Source: Geobacter sp. UBA2189 (GTDB taxonomy: Bacteria > Desulfobacterota > Desulfuromonadia > Geobacterales > Pseudopelobacteraceae). Taken from it: 64,000 nt of DNA. The number at the start of each line of letters is the position of its first letter. Positions within the stretch are counted from its first letter, which is position 1. Position numbers and translations under genes: made by a program. The notes under the pieces were generated by a model, which saw only the letters and a list, made by a program, of their open reading frames with translations, had not been told where the DNA came from and did no database searches. Positions 32,545 to 40,349 of this stretch are shown here, piece by piece. The stretch covers positions 1 through 64,000 of the forward strand of contig DCVL01000007.1 of NCBI GenBank assembly GCA_002328035.1. The letters are read 5' to 3'.

Positions 32545-33123
32545 TTAGATAGCTCCGGTTTCACGCAATGTTTCAAGCAGTTCGCAAGTTGGTAATCCAA
32601 CGACATTTGTATAAGAACCTTGAATCTCTCTGACAAAGTGGGCTGCGCCACCCTGAATGGCATAACCTCCTGCCTTGTCAAGAGGACAGCCGGTTTTGAC
32701 ATACTCAAGGATCTCTTCAGTTGACAAGCTGTTGAACAGAACCCGTGTACTTACAGAACGGCTGGTGCTGACACCGGTTGACTTATCAAGCACACTGAAA
32801 GCAGTGATTACCTGATGTGTTTTGCCCGACAGGTCACGCAGAATTTTTACCGCATCAGCTTCGTCAACCGGCTTCCCAATGATTCTGCCACCCAGCACTA
32901 CTATGGTGTCGGCTCCGATGAAAAATCTTCCCATCTCTTCACGGGCAGAGGCAGCGCGAGCCTTTTCTTCGGCAAGGCGCAAGGCATACAATACAGGTTC
33001 TTCACCATCAAAAGGTTCTTCAGGTATGTCGGAAGGGGCAGTTCTGAACTGTATACCGGCCAGTTCCATTAATTCGGCGCGTCGTGGCGATGCAGAGGCC
33101 AGCACTATTGGCTCATTTTTCAC
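32545..33123 (-). CDS. maf: Maf-family nucleotide pyrophosphatase
   Basis: House-cleaning nucleotide pyrophosphatase of 192 residues, acting on non-canonical or TTP/UTP-like nucleotides. The family start IVLASASPRRAELMELAGI is followed by YALRLAEEKA, FFIGADTIVVLGGRIIGKP and LDKAGGYAIQGGAAHFVREIQGSYTNVVGLP. A GTG at 33123 is taken as start because the protein should begin just before IVLASASPRR. It lies ten bases before the end of the preceding membrane-protein gene, whose last codons supply GAGGAGG. Confidence 0.92.
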   Translation of the reverse strand: MKNEPIVLASASPRRAELMELAGIQFRTAPSDIPEEPFDGEEPVLYALRLAEEKARAASAREEMGRFFIGADTIVVLGGRIIGKPVDEADAVKILRDLSGKTHQVITAFSVLDKSTGVSTSRSVSTRVLFNSLSTEEILEYVKTGCPLDKAGGYAIQGGAAHFVREIQGSYTNVVGLPTCELLETLRETGAI

Positions 33124-33391
33124 GACGTTTTCGAGCCTCCTCAATCTCCATCTGACGTCTCTGCTTTTCTTCCAGTTCTGCCCAATGTGCCTTCCAGTCC
33201 TTTTTCTTTACCATATGTAACAAAAAGACCGCAGGGATAATCAGTGCGCCAAAGAATATGCTGGTTCCAACCTTATTTACAAGGCCATAGACAAGTGAGG
33301 CCACTCCTGCCAAAAAAAGGATGGCTTCCATTGACAATATTCTCCCTATAAGTGATGCCTCCTGTCTCTCTTTTGCATTATCATGCTGCAT
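33113..33391 (-). CDS. small membrane protein, unknown
   Basis: Product of 92 residues with two hydrophobic helices (about 22-40 and 44-61) and a highly charged tail (KKKDWKAHWAELEEKQRRQMEIEEARKRREK in part), predicted to face the cytoplasm and form a helix. It overlaps glcD upstream and maf downstream, so it is a true member of the operon. I do not recognise a family. Confidence 0.65.
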   Translation of the reverse strand: MQHDNAKERQEASLIGRILSMEAILFLAGVASLVYGLVNKVGTSIFFGALIIPAVFLLHMVKKKDWKAHWAELEEKQRRQMEIEEARKRREK

Positions 33392-34781
33392 CAGGCATCT
33401 CCTTCCAGGGGAAAATTTTCCCTGGATTCAGTATGTTATTTGGATCCAAAGCCAGTTTTATTGCCTGCATCGCCTTTATCTGTGCATTATTCAGCTCCAT
33501 TTCAATGTACGGCTGCTTTGCAAGCCCGACACCATGCTCACCTGACAGTGTACCATGAAGATCGAGGGTTGCCTGAAAGATCTCCCTGATAGCCTGGTGA
33601 GCCTTTTCTTCCTCTCCCTCTATCTCTTTGTTGATCATCACGTTGACATGGATGTTCCCGTCACCAGCATGGCCAAAATTAACGATTGGAATATTATACT
33701 TTTGCTGAATTTTTTCTATCTCTTTAATAATATCAGGAACTTTGCTGCGAGGAACTACAATGTCTTCGTTTAATTTATCAGGGTTTACGTCTCTCAGTGA
33801 AGGGGAAATCAGTCGTCTGACCTTCCAGAGCTCTTCCGATTCTGCATTGTCCTTTGCTGCCCTGAACTGAATCAGTCCGAGTGGTTTGATCAGTTCATGG
33901 ATCTTTGAAGCCTGTTTTTCGATAAGATCCCTGTCGCCATCAACCTCTATCAGCAGCACTGCGCGCCCTTCGGATGGCACGCCCAGGCTGAAACGGCGCT
34001 CCACGCACTGCAGGGTTGCGTAATCCATGAATTCAAGTGTTGTTGGAATTATCTTGTTGCCTATAATGGTAGAAACAGCCCTGGCTGCTCCATCAATAGA
34101 ATCAAAGATGGTCAGCATGGTTTTTTTTGCGTCAGGGAGCGGTAGCAGTTTAAATGTTATACTTGTGATAACGCCGAGAGTTCCTTCGCTGCCGCAGAGC
34201 AGACGGGTAAGGTCATAGCCTACCACGGCCTTATAGGTCTCCGTACCGGTTCGGATTATCTCTCCTGTGGGTAGTACAATCTCCAGACCCATTACAAAAT
34301 CACGGGTTACGCCGTATTTAACGCATCTGGGTCCTCCGGCATTTTCGGCAACGTTTCCACCTAAAGTTGAGAATTTAAGGGATGCAGGATCCGGTGGATA
34401 GAAGAGCCCAAGCTTTTCTACCGCTTTCTGAAACTCCTCTGTTACTACTCCAGGTTCAACCTCGGCTATCAGGTTTTCAGTATCAATCCGGATAATTCTG
34501 TTCATCCGTGTAGTAACCAATACAACTCCGCCGGTCTTTGGCAAGGATCCCCCTGTAAAGCCGCTGCCGGCTCCCCGTGGGAAAACAGGAAAAAGTTCCT
34601 GGTTGGCCAGGCGTAAAATTGCAGCAGTTTCAGAGGCGTTCGCAGGATGTACAACCGCTTCAGGCATGAATTCCATCTGAGTTGCATCATAGCCATAGCA
34701 GATAAGATCCTGTTTTTCTGTCAACAGATTTTCTGAGCCTACGATCTGTTCAAGCTGTTTGAGTATTAAAGGGGAAAGCAT
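33381..34781 (-). CDS. glcD: FAD-linked oxidase, glycolate/lactate dehydrogenase GlcD type
   Basis: Flavoprotein of 466 residues that oxidises a 2-hydroxy acid such as glycolate or D-lactate. The FAD-binding part has PVFPRGAGSGFTGGS, PPDPASLKFSTLGGNVAENAGGP and GSEGTLGVITSI; the C-terminal cap has NFGHAGDGNIHVN, LSGEHGVGLAKQPY and LDPNNILNPGKIF. The ATG at 34781 follows AGAGG and starts the protein at the usual place; the open frame before it extends into the intergenic space. No iron-sulfur GlcF partner is adjacent. Confidence 0.9.
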   Translation of the reverse strand: MLSPLILKQLEQIVGSENLLTEKQDLICYGYDATQMEFMPEAVVHPANASETAAILRLANQELFPVFPRGAGSGFTGGSLPKTGGVVLVTTRMNRIIRIDTENLIAEVEPGVVTEEFQKAVEKLGLFYPPDPASLKFSTLGGNVAENAGGPRCVKYGVTRDFVMGLEIVLPTGEIIRTGTETYKAVVGYDLTRLLCGSEGTLGVITSITFKLLPLPDAKKTMLTIFDSIDGAARAVSTIIGNKIIPTTLEFMDYATLQCVERRFSLGVPSEGRAVLLIEVDGDRDLIEKQASKIHELIKPLGLIQFRAAKDNAESEELWKVRRLISPSLRDVNPDKLNEDIVVPRSKVPDIIKEIEKIQQKYNIPIVNFGHAGDGNIHVNVMINKEIEGEEEKAHQAIREIFQATLDLHGTLSGEHGVGLAKQPYIEMELNNAQIKAMQAIKLALDPNNILNPGKIFPWKEMPDAA

Positions 34782-34806
34782 ATAAAAAACCTCTGGGTCT
34801 AAGGTG

Positions 34807-35604
34807 TCAGGTTGTTTTCGGAGCTGTTTCCGGAATGTCCAGAACCTGCTTAAGGGCATTATCTATAGCCTGTGGATCTACTATGGTGTTATAGCATGGG
34901 CCGTTTGGGCGCTGATTAAGCACTCCAAGAACAGGAAGCGGGTAACAGTCCTTGATCCCTTCGGTCAGGTCGCGTTCGCATGCTACTGCCAGCACCAGCT
35001 TGGGACGTTTTTCCACAATAACCTTGCGGGCAAGTGTTCCGCCGGTTGCGACTGAAATATCAATTCCGTACTTTCTGCCGATCTCAACCAGGTCTTTTAT
35101 GGCACAGCGACCGCAGAGGACACATTTGTTCACGTCACTGGTCACCTTGATCTCGCAGTCAAAAAGCTGGATGCAGTGGGGTAGCAGGATAAGTATCCTC
35201 TCCGGTTTAACCTTGAACTTCTGGGACGAGACAAGGGAGTTGTTCATTGCGATAAAGGATTGGCGAATCCTGTCTTTATCAAGGCCGAGAACTCGTCCGA
35301 CCAGTTCGATGAGTGGGAGCAGAAATTTGATGACAACAAGGCGCATGAAGCGGGTGAAAAGGATATCCTTGCCAAGCGCGGTAGTCAAAACAAGGAGCAA
35401 TGTCCCAAGTATTGCCAGTCCGGAAAGGGTCATTACTATAAGTCCAACTATCCTGGGGAGATCGGGATGTATGTTGGCAAGACCCCTGCTGGGGATCCAC
35501 CATGCGAGCAGTATAAAGGCAACCAGAACGACGCAGGTTAGCCCCATCAGTGCTATGAACAGCCTTTTTCTAGGTGCTGCGGTCTGTTCCTGTAGCACGG
35601 TCAT
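34807..35604 (-). CDS. DUF116 membrane protein
   Basis: Protein of 265 residues. Two or three N-terminal membrane helices (about 14-34, 50-72 and 85-105) precede the soluble DUF116 domain with ILILLPHCIQLFDCEIKVTSDVNKC in part, CVLCGRC, VATGGTLARKVI, AVACERDLTEGI and NQRPNGPCYNT. The cysteine pattern (HC, CEI, KC--CGRC, ACERD, PC) suggests bound metal or an iron-sulfur cluster. Its ATG overlaps the fmt stop. Role unknown; the linkage with fmt and glcD is, to my recollection, common in Geobacter relatives. Confidence 0.85.
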   Translation of the reverse strand: MTVLQEQTAAPRKRLFIALMGLTCVVLVAFILLAWWIPSRGLANIHPDLPRIVGLIVMTLSGLAILGTLLLVLTTALGKDILFTRFMRLVVIKFLLPLIELVGRVLGLDKDRIRQSFIAMNNSLVSSQKFKVKPERILILLPHCIQLFDCEIKVTSDVNKCVLCGRCAIKDLVEIGRKYGIDISVATGGTLARKVIVEKRPKLVLAVACERDLTEGIKDCYPLPVLGVLNQRPNGPCYNTIVDPQAIDNALKQVLDIPETAPKTT

Positions 35605-36551
35605 TTCCCGCTTTCGGGGGCGGTCAGTACGATTCCGGGTTTAAGCGGATGACCTGCAATAAAACTGGCTGCGTCAATTCTCCTGCCTCCCGCCGCCTGC
35701 AGCTCTTTTATGATGATAGAGCCTTCACCACAGGCAACCTCAATGCCCTGTTTTCCAGCGTTTAGCAGTTCGCCAGGGATCCCCTTACCTGCGGATATGG
35801 CAGTTCTGAATAGCTTGACAGGGATCGAGTCAAGCAGGGTCACTGCTCCAGGCCAGGAAGCCAGGCCGCGTACAAGGTTATGGATGCTCTGCGCAGTTTT
35901 ACCCCAATCTATGATTCCGTCTTCCTTTTTAAGCATTGGCGCATAGCAGCTTTCAGAGTCTTCCTGGGGTTCTGGGGTCAGCTTACCTGTCCTTAAAGCA
36001 TCAATAGTCTCGGCAAGAAGCTCAGCGCCAATGTTTGAGAGTCTGTCATGGAGAGAATTGATATCTTCATCCTGATCAATTGGAGTAGCCTTCTTCAGGA
36101 GCATAGAACCAGTGTCAAGACCGACATCCATCTGCATGGTTGTTACTCCGGTTTCAGTCTCACCGTTTATTATGCACCAATTAAGTGGAGCGGCACCACG
36201 ATAGCGAGGCAATAGGGAGGCATGTACGTTTATACAGCCTTGTGGCGGGATCTCCAGAAGAGATTTTGGAAGGATCTGTCCAAAGGCTACAACAACGACG
36301 AGATCAGGCTTCAGATTTCTTATCTGTTCAATAACTTCAGGTTCTCTGACCCTGGCCGGTTGATAAACAGGTATTGAGTTTTTAATAGCCAGCTCTTTTA
36401 CAGGAGGAGCCTGAAGTTTCTGGCCGCGTCCCTTTGGGCGATCAGGCTGGGTATAAACAGCAATAACATTTTCTTTGCGTTCCAACAGCTTTTTAAGGGT
36501 TGGGCAGGCAAATTCAGGGGTGCCCATAAAGAGGATTCTCCAACCGGTCAT
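35601..36551 (-). CDS. fmt: methionyl-tRNA formyltransferase
   Basis: Enzyme of 316 residues that formylates initiator Met-tRNA. The N-terminal catalytic domain has ILFMGTPEFACPTL, YTQPDRPKGRGQ, VVVAFGQILPKSLLEIPPQGCINVHASLLPRYRGAAPLNW (in part) and TGVTTMQMDVGLDTGSML. The C-terminal OB-like domain follows, with VRGLASWPGA. Length is normal. It overlaps def by one base and DUF116 by four, consistent with translational coupling. Confidence 0.96.
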   Translation of the reverse strand: MTGWRILFMGTPEFACPTLKKLLERKENVIAVYTQPDRPKGRGQKLQAPPVKELAIKNSIPVYQPARVREPEVIEQIRNLKPDLVVVVAFGQILPKSLLEIPPQGCINVHASLLPRYRGAAPLNWCIINGETETGVTTMQMDVGLDTGSMLLKKATPIDQDEDINSLHDRLSNIGAELLAETIDALRTGKLTPEPQEDSESCYAPMLKKEDGIIDWGKTAQSIHNLVRGLASWPGAVTLLDSIPVKLFRTAISAGKGIPGELLNAGKQGIEVACGEGSIIIKELQAAGGRRIDAASFIAGHPLKPGIVLTAPESGK

Positions 36552-37048
36552 CAGACAGCCCTCTTTTTGATCTTCTTTATATAAAGCTCACGTTTTAAAG
36601 GAGAGAGTCTGTCAATAAAGAGAATCCCTTCAAGGTGGTCAATTTCATGCTGAAACGCTACTGCGAGAAGGCCGTCCGCATGCCATACCTGCTCCTTACC
36701 ATCAATGGTAAGGCCCTTTGCGGTAACTTTAGCATAACGCTTTACATTGGCCGAGTAATCAGGAACAGAAAGGCAGCCCTCTTCCTCATAAACCTCTCCC
36801 TCAGCGTTAAGAATTACCGGATTGATTACGGTTATAAGTTCGGGAAGCTCATTCTTGCCCGCAATATCAATAACAATAACCCGCTTCAGAACACCTATCT
36901 GCGGAGCGGCAAGTCCAACACCAGGGGCATCGTACATCGTTTCAGCCATATCCCTTGCAAGCTGGATAACCTCATCTGTAATAATATGTACTGGGGCAGA
37001 TTTTTGCTTGAGTATCGGATCCGGAAACGTAATTATAGAGTGTATCAT
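36551..37048 (-). CDS. def: peptide deformylase
   Basis: Metalloenzyme of 165 residues that removes the formyl group from nascent proteins. The three family motifs are GVGLAAPQIG, EEGCLSVPDY and QHEIDHLEG, giving the cysteine and two histidines that hold the metal. It is paired with fmt in the same operon. A second deformylase gene is at 50204-50716. Confidence 0.96.
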   Translation of the reverse strand: MIHSIITFPDPILKQKSAPVHIITDEVIQLARDMAETMYDAPGVGLAAPQIGVLKRVIVIDIAGKNELPELITVINPVILNAEGEVYEEEGCLSVPDYSANVKRYAKVTAKGLTIDGKEQVWHADGLLAVAFQHEIDHLEGILFIDRLSPLKRELYIKKIKKRAV

Positions 37049-37142
37049 CTCTGCGTGCTCGTATTCTTTTTTGAATTTACAGGTTGCCAGTATAGCAACT
37101 TTAGGTAAACTAAATCAACCAGCTTGAACAAAAGGGGTGGTT

Positions 37143-37352
37143 ATGACAGAACCGGTACATGGTATTGCAAAGCTTGGAACCGTTGGTAAACGTGGCGAAA
37201 TGCAGAAAAAATGGCAAAAGCCATCCCTTGAAGCAGATCATGAAGAGGCAAGCGCCGACGATGATGATACTGTCGAGATCTCTGATGAGGCACGTAAAAG
37301 AGCCAGCGGAAAATACAAAAAGAACATCCTGGAACATATTGAGGAGGATTAG
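37143..37352 (+). CDS. small acidic protein, unknown
   Basis: Protein of 69 residues rich in charged residues, with an acidic middle (ADDDDTVEISDEARKRA) and a basic end (KYKKNILEHIEED). The ATG at 37143 follows AAAGGGG; a GTG two codons earlier is less likely. No signal peptide, membrane helix or known domain is visible. It is transcribed divergently from def and faces the HDOD gene. Confidence 0.55.
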   Translation: MTEPVHGIAKLGTVGKRGEMQKKWQKPSLEADHEEASADDDDTVEISDEARKRASGKYKKNILEHIEED

Positions 37353-37361
37353 TAAAGCTGT

Positions 37362-38210
37362 TTAGGAGAAGAAAGATTTGTCTTTTGTGTATGCCTCAAT
37401 AAAGCGCTCAAGAAGGTTGTTAGTAGTATCCGCTTCAAGACCAAGATTAACTGCAGGTTGGCTGACAGCAACATCAAGATCCTCTTCAGCCTGGAGAGTT
37501 CCAACCCCGTAACGGTGGCAGAATATGTTGGAGAGACTTACGACGTTTGTCAGAATAGTTACGTAAGGTTCTTCATCGTCAGCAAGGTTAAGAGTGTGAT
37601 GCGCCAGCACAGCCTTTATAAGGGATTCAGGGAAATTCCATTTTTTGATAACCATGGCACCAGCTTCTTCATGGGTGTAAGAAAAGAGCATCCTCTCGGC
37701 TGCCTCAAACGAGATTCCCTCATTGTATGAAATCTGCATAACCTGCTGAAACTTATCCTTGTCCAGAAAGTTCATTATCTGCTTTCCTATGTCATGAAAC
37801 AGTCCGCCCAAAAACGCCTCATCAGGGTTGATCTTCCTGATTTGAGAGGCGATGATACGTGCCGCAAGTCCGGCTCCGAAAGAATGTTCCCAGAGGAGTT
37901 TTTCAGTAAGTCCGTAAGGGTGATAGACCTGTTTGACAGATGCTGTGACCACGACGCTTTTTAGGGTAACAAACCCTAGCATCATAATGGCGTGTGGCAA
38001 TGTCAGTATCTGTCGTTGGGCGCCATAGAAGGAGGAGTTTGATATCTTAAGGACACGAGCGGCAACTGCAGGATCTGAAGAGACCGCTTTTGCCAGATCC
38101 TCTGCAGTTGAATTTTCGTCCTCCATCAAATGCATTACCTTGGTTGCCACCACAGGAATAGTAGGCAGGTCACCGGCTGACATGATGATCTGTTCCAAGT
38201 CTGTACTCAT
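37362..38210 (-). CDS. HDOD-domain signalling protein
   Basis: Single-domain HDOD protein of 282 residues: DLPTIPVVATKVMHLMEDENS, SSDPAVAARVLKISNSSFYGAQ, IMMLGFVTLKSVVV, FLGGLFHDIGKQIMNF and ALVKAVL-like VLAHHTLN. HDOD proteins are non-hydrolytic relatives of HD phosphohydrolases and act in signalling; here HDIGK is retained. The start at 38210 follows GGGGAC; 18 more codons are open upstream without a site. Confidence 0.88.
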   Translation of the reverse strand: MSTDLEQIIMSAGDLPTIPVVATKVMHLMEDENSTAEDLAKAVSSDPAVAARVLKISNSSFYGAQRQILTLPHAIMMLGFVTLKSVVVTASVKQVYHPYGLTEKLLWEHSFGAGLAARIIASQIRKINPDEAFLGGLFHDIGKQIMNFLDKDKFQQVMQISYNEGISFEAAERMLFSYTHEEAGAMVIKKWNFPESLIKAVLAHHTLNLADDEEPYVTILTNVVSLSNIFCHRYGVGTLQAEEDLDVAVSQPAVNLGLEADTTNNLLERFIEAYTKDKSFFS

Positions 38211-38290
38211 TTTTTGTCCCCTATAAAACGGTATGATTTGGCATAGTATTCCATAAAACCTCAAATAATCAAGTAGTTCAGCGTAATTGT

Positions 38291-38319
38291 TTGAATTTAA
38301 GTGTTTTTATATATATACT
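38291..38319 (+). promoter_or_regulatory. sigma-70-type promoter
   Basis: TTGAAT (38291-38296) and TATACT (38314-38319) are 17 bases apart, with an AT-rich spacer. The start of transcription would be near 38326, about 33 bases before the TPR gene at 38359. Confidence 0.6.
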
Positions 38320-38358
38320 GTCCGCCATTCTTTAAGACAAACAAAAGGAAAATCAATT

Positions 38359-40269
38359 ATGTATATGAGAAAAACAACTGCTTTTCCATTTCTTTTGGGC
38401 GTGTTTTTTCTGCTTACTGCGTTCAGTTGGAATTTTGGTGGAGACAAGTGCAAGGATGCGCTAGAGCTTGCAAATAAGCTCCCTGCGACAACGGATGAAA
38501 CAACAAGAGCGAAGGATGAAAATAAAATAATTGAACTTTGCCCTGACGGAGCTGCCGCAAAATATGTTCAGGGGGTTCAGGCTGAGAGGATTGGAAATGT
38601 TGATCGTGCTGTAGCAGCCTACAGACGTGCTTTGCAGCAAGACCCTGCCTTTGGAGCAGCTTCCGGCAATCTGGGCTTGATTTATCTTCAAAAGGGGCTT
38701 GCAGATGATGCGGCAATTGCCTTGACAAAGGGGCTTGCTACCCGAGCTGTTCCCGCCTGGCACAAGGCGATGGGTAAGATCATGTTTGATAGGAAGTTTT
38801 ATTCCCTGGCGCTGTACCATTATGGTGAGGCTGCCCAGCTGGTTCCTTCCGATGCCGGCGCCTTGGCTGGACAGGCGGATGTCTATGCGGCTCAGGGCCA
38901 GACAGACAGGGCGATTGATGAGTTAAGGCGGGCACTGCTGCTTGATCCGGCAAACGAACAGGCTGCGCTTTCCCTGGCAGGTATTTATGTTCAGCAGAAC
39001 AAACAGGATGCTGCATTGGAGATCCTTAAGAAGTCGGTAACGATCAACTCGCGCAGCAGCCGCCTGCACCTTATGCTTGCCGATATATACGAAAAAAGGG
39101 GAGACGCAAAACTGGCCGAGTATGAACGTTTGCTCGGGGGCAAGAAAACTGCCCAGATTGAAGAGCAGGTTGCAAAACCGGAAGGTATAATGCTTGCTGA
39201 TCAGCTTGTTGCAAGCGGTGAAACAGAGAAAGCTATAGAGGCATATAAACTTGCCCTTAAGCAGACTCCTGATTCTGTTGAAATAAATGAAAAGCTGGGT
39301 GCTATCTATTTTAAAATGGGGAAAGATGCCGATGCTATACTGGCCTATCGTGAGGCAACATATCTTGGCAGTACAAAGCCTGAGGTTTATTATAATCTTG
39401 GTCAGTTGTACGAGAAGCGAAACCAGCTTGATGAAGCAGTCGTCTCCTACAAGAGAGCGATCGAAAAAAAGCCTGATTTTGCTGATGCCCGCCTGAGATT
39501 GGCCAATATAAGGAACGATCGTGGTAATATACAGGAGGCTGTTGAACAGTACGTTGAGTTTTTGAAGCTGAAACCGGAAAGTGCGGATATTCACCTGAAG
39601 CTTGCAAGGATACTTGCAAAAAATAAAAATCTCACTTTGGCTGAGGAGTCTTACAAGGCGGTTTTAAAGCTGGCTCCTGAAAATCCTGAGGCCAATCGTG
39701 AAATTGCTGCCATATACCGCGCCAAGGGTATGAATGACAAGGCAATGGAGCATTATAGGAAGGCTCTGGAGATTCGTAAAGACGATGCTGAATCCCGTAA
39801 CGCTCTGGTGGGTCTTTATGTAAAAGAAAAAAAGTATGATGAGCTTCTTGAACTGCTGAAAAAGGCTGTAGAGATTACCCCCGATGATCCCAATAACCAC
39901 TACAAGCTGGGTCTTATATATGATTTCAAGAAAGACAACGATGCTGCATTGGAGAGTTATAAAAAGGCGGTTGAACTAAAGTCTGACCATGCGCGTGCTC
40001 TGCTTGCCATGGGTAGACTATATATGAAAACCGGTCGTTTGTCTGAGGCTCGTGAGGCTCTTGAGTCTGCCAGGAAGGCAGACCCCAACATGGAAGAGAC
40101 GTCGGTTCTTTTAAACAATATAAGGGATGAGTTCAATCCTGTTCCTCGCAAGAGCTTCAAATCAAAAAAATATAAAAAGAGCAAGTCTAAGTCCAAGAAG
40201 AAAACTTCCAAGAAGATTAAGAAAAAGAGTGCGGTCAAAAAGTCTGTTCCTGCTAAAAAATCCAAATGA
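38359..40269 (+). CDS. TPR-repeat protein with lysine-rich tail
   Basis: Protein of 636 residues. A hydrophobic N-terminal segment (FPFLLGVFFLLTAFSW) serves as signal or anchor. About a dozen tetratricopeptide units follow, many with the A--Y--A consensus (AVAAYRRALQQDPAFGAASG, AIEAYKLALKQTPD, AMEHYRKALEIRKDDAES). The last 40 residues (597-636) are almost only Lys and Ser (KKYKKSKSKSKKK, KKIKKKSAVKK), resembling histone-like tails. AAAGGA precedes the ATG at 38359. A scaffold role is inferred; the basic tail may bind nucleic acid, lipid phosphate or acidic polymer. Confidence 0.82.
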   Translation: MYMRKTTAFPFLLGVFFLLTAFSWNFGGDKCKDALELANKLPATTDETTRAKDENKIIELCPDGAAAKYVQGVQAERIGNVDRAVAAYRRALQQDPAFGAASGNLGLIYLQKGLADDAAIALTKGLATRAVPAWHKAMGKIMFDRKFYSLALYHYGEAAQLVPSDAGALAGQADVYAAQGQTDRAIDELRRALLLDPANEQAALSLAGIYVQQNKQDAALEILKKSVTINSRSSRLHLMLADIYEKRGDAKLAEYERLLGGKKTAQIEEQVAKPEGIMLADQLVASGETEKAIEAYKLALKQTPDSVEINEKLGAIYFKMGKDADAILAYREATYLGSTKPEVYYNLGQLYEKRNQLDEAVVSYKRAIEKKPDFADARLRLANIRNDRGNIQEAVEQYVEFLKLKPESADIHLKLARILAKNKNLTLAEESYKAVLKLAPENPEANREIAAIYRAKGMNDKAMEHYRKALEIRKDDAESRNALVGLYVKEKKYDELLELLKKAVEITPDDPNNHYKLGLIYDFKKDNDAALESYKKAVELKSDHARALLAMGRLYMKTGRLSEAREALESARKADPNMEETSVLLNNIRDEFNPVPRKSFKSKKYKKSKSKSKKKTSKKIKKKSAVKKSVPAKKSK

Positions 40270-40280
40270 AATACTGACAA

Positions 40281-40307
40281 CGGCCAGCAATGCTGGCCGC
40301 CTTTTTT
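40281..40307 (+). terminator. rho-independent terminator
   Basis: CGGCCAGCA and TGCTGGCCG form a 9-base stem, followed by a run of six T. It lies 12 bases after the TPR gene stop. Confidence 0.85.
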
Positions 40308-40349
40308 GTTCATTATTTGTATTTCATCAACAATACCAATGGTATATAT

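Noticed and set aside
34952..35644. Plus-strand open frame of 230 codons opposite the DUF116 gene
   Set aside because: It is antisense to a coupled operon gene with clear family motifs.
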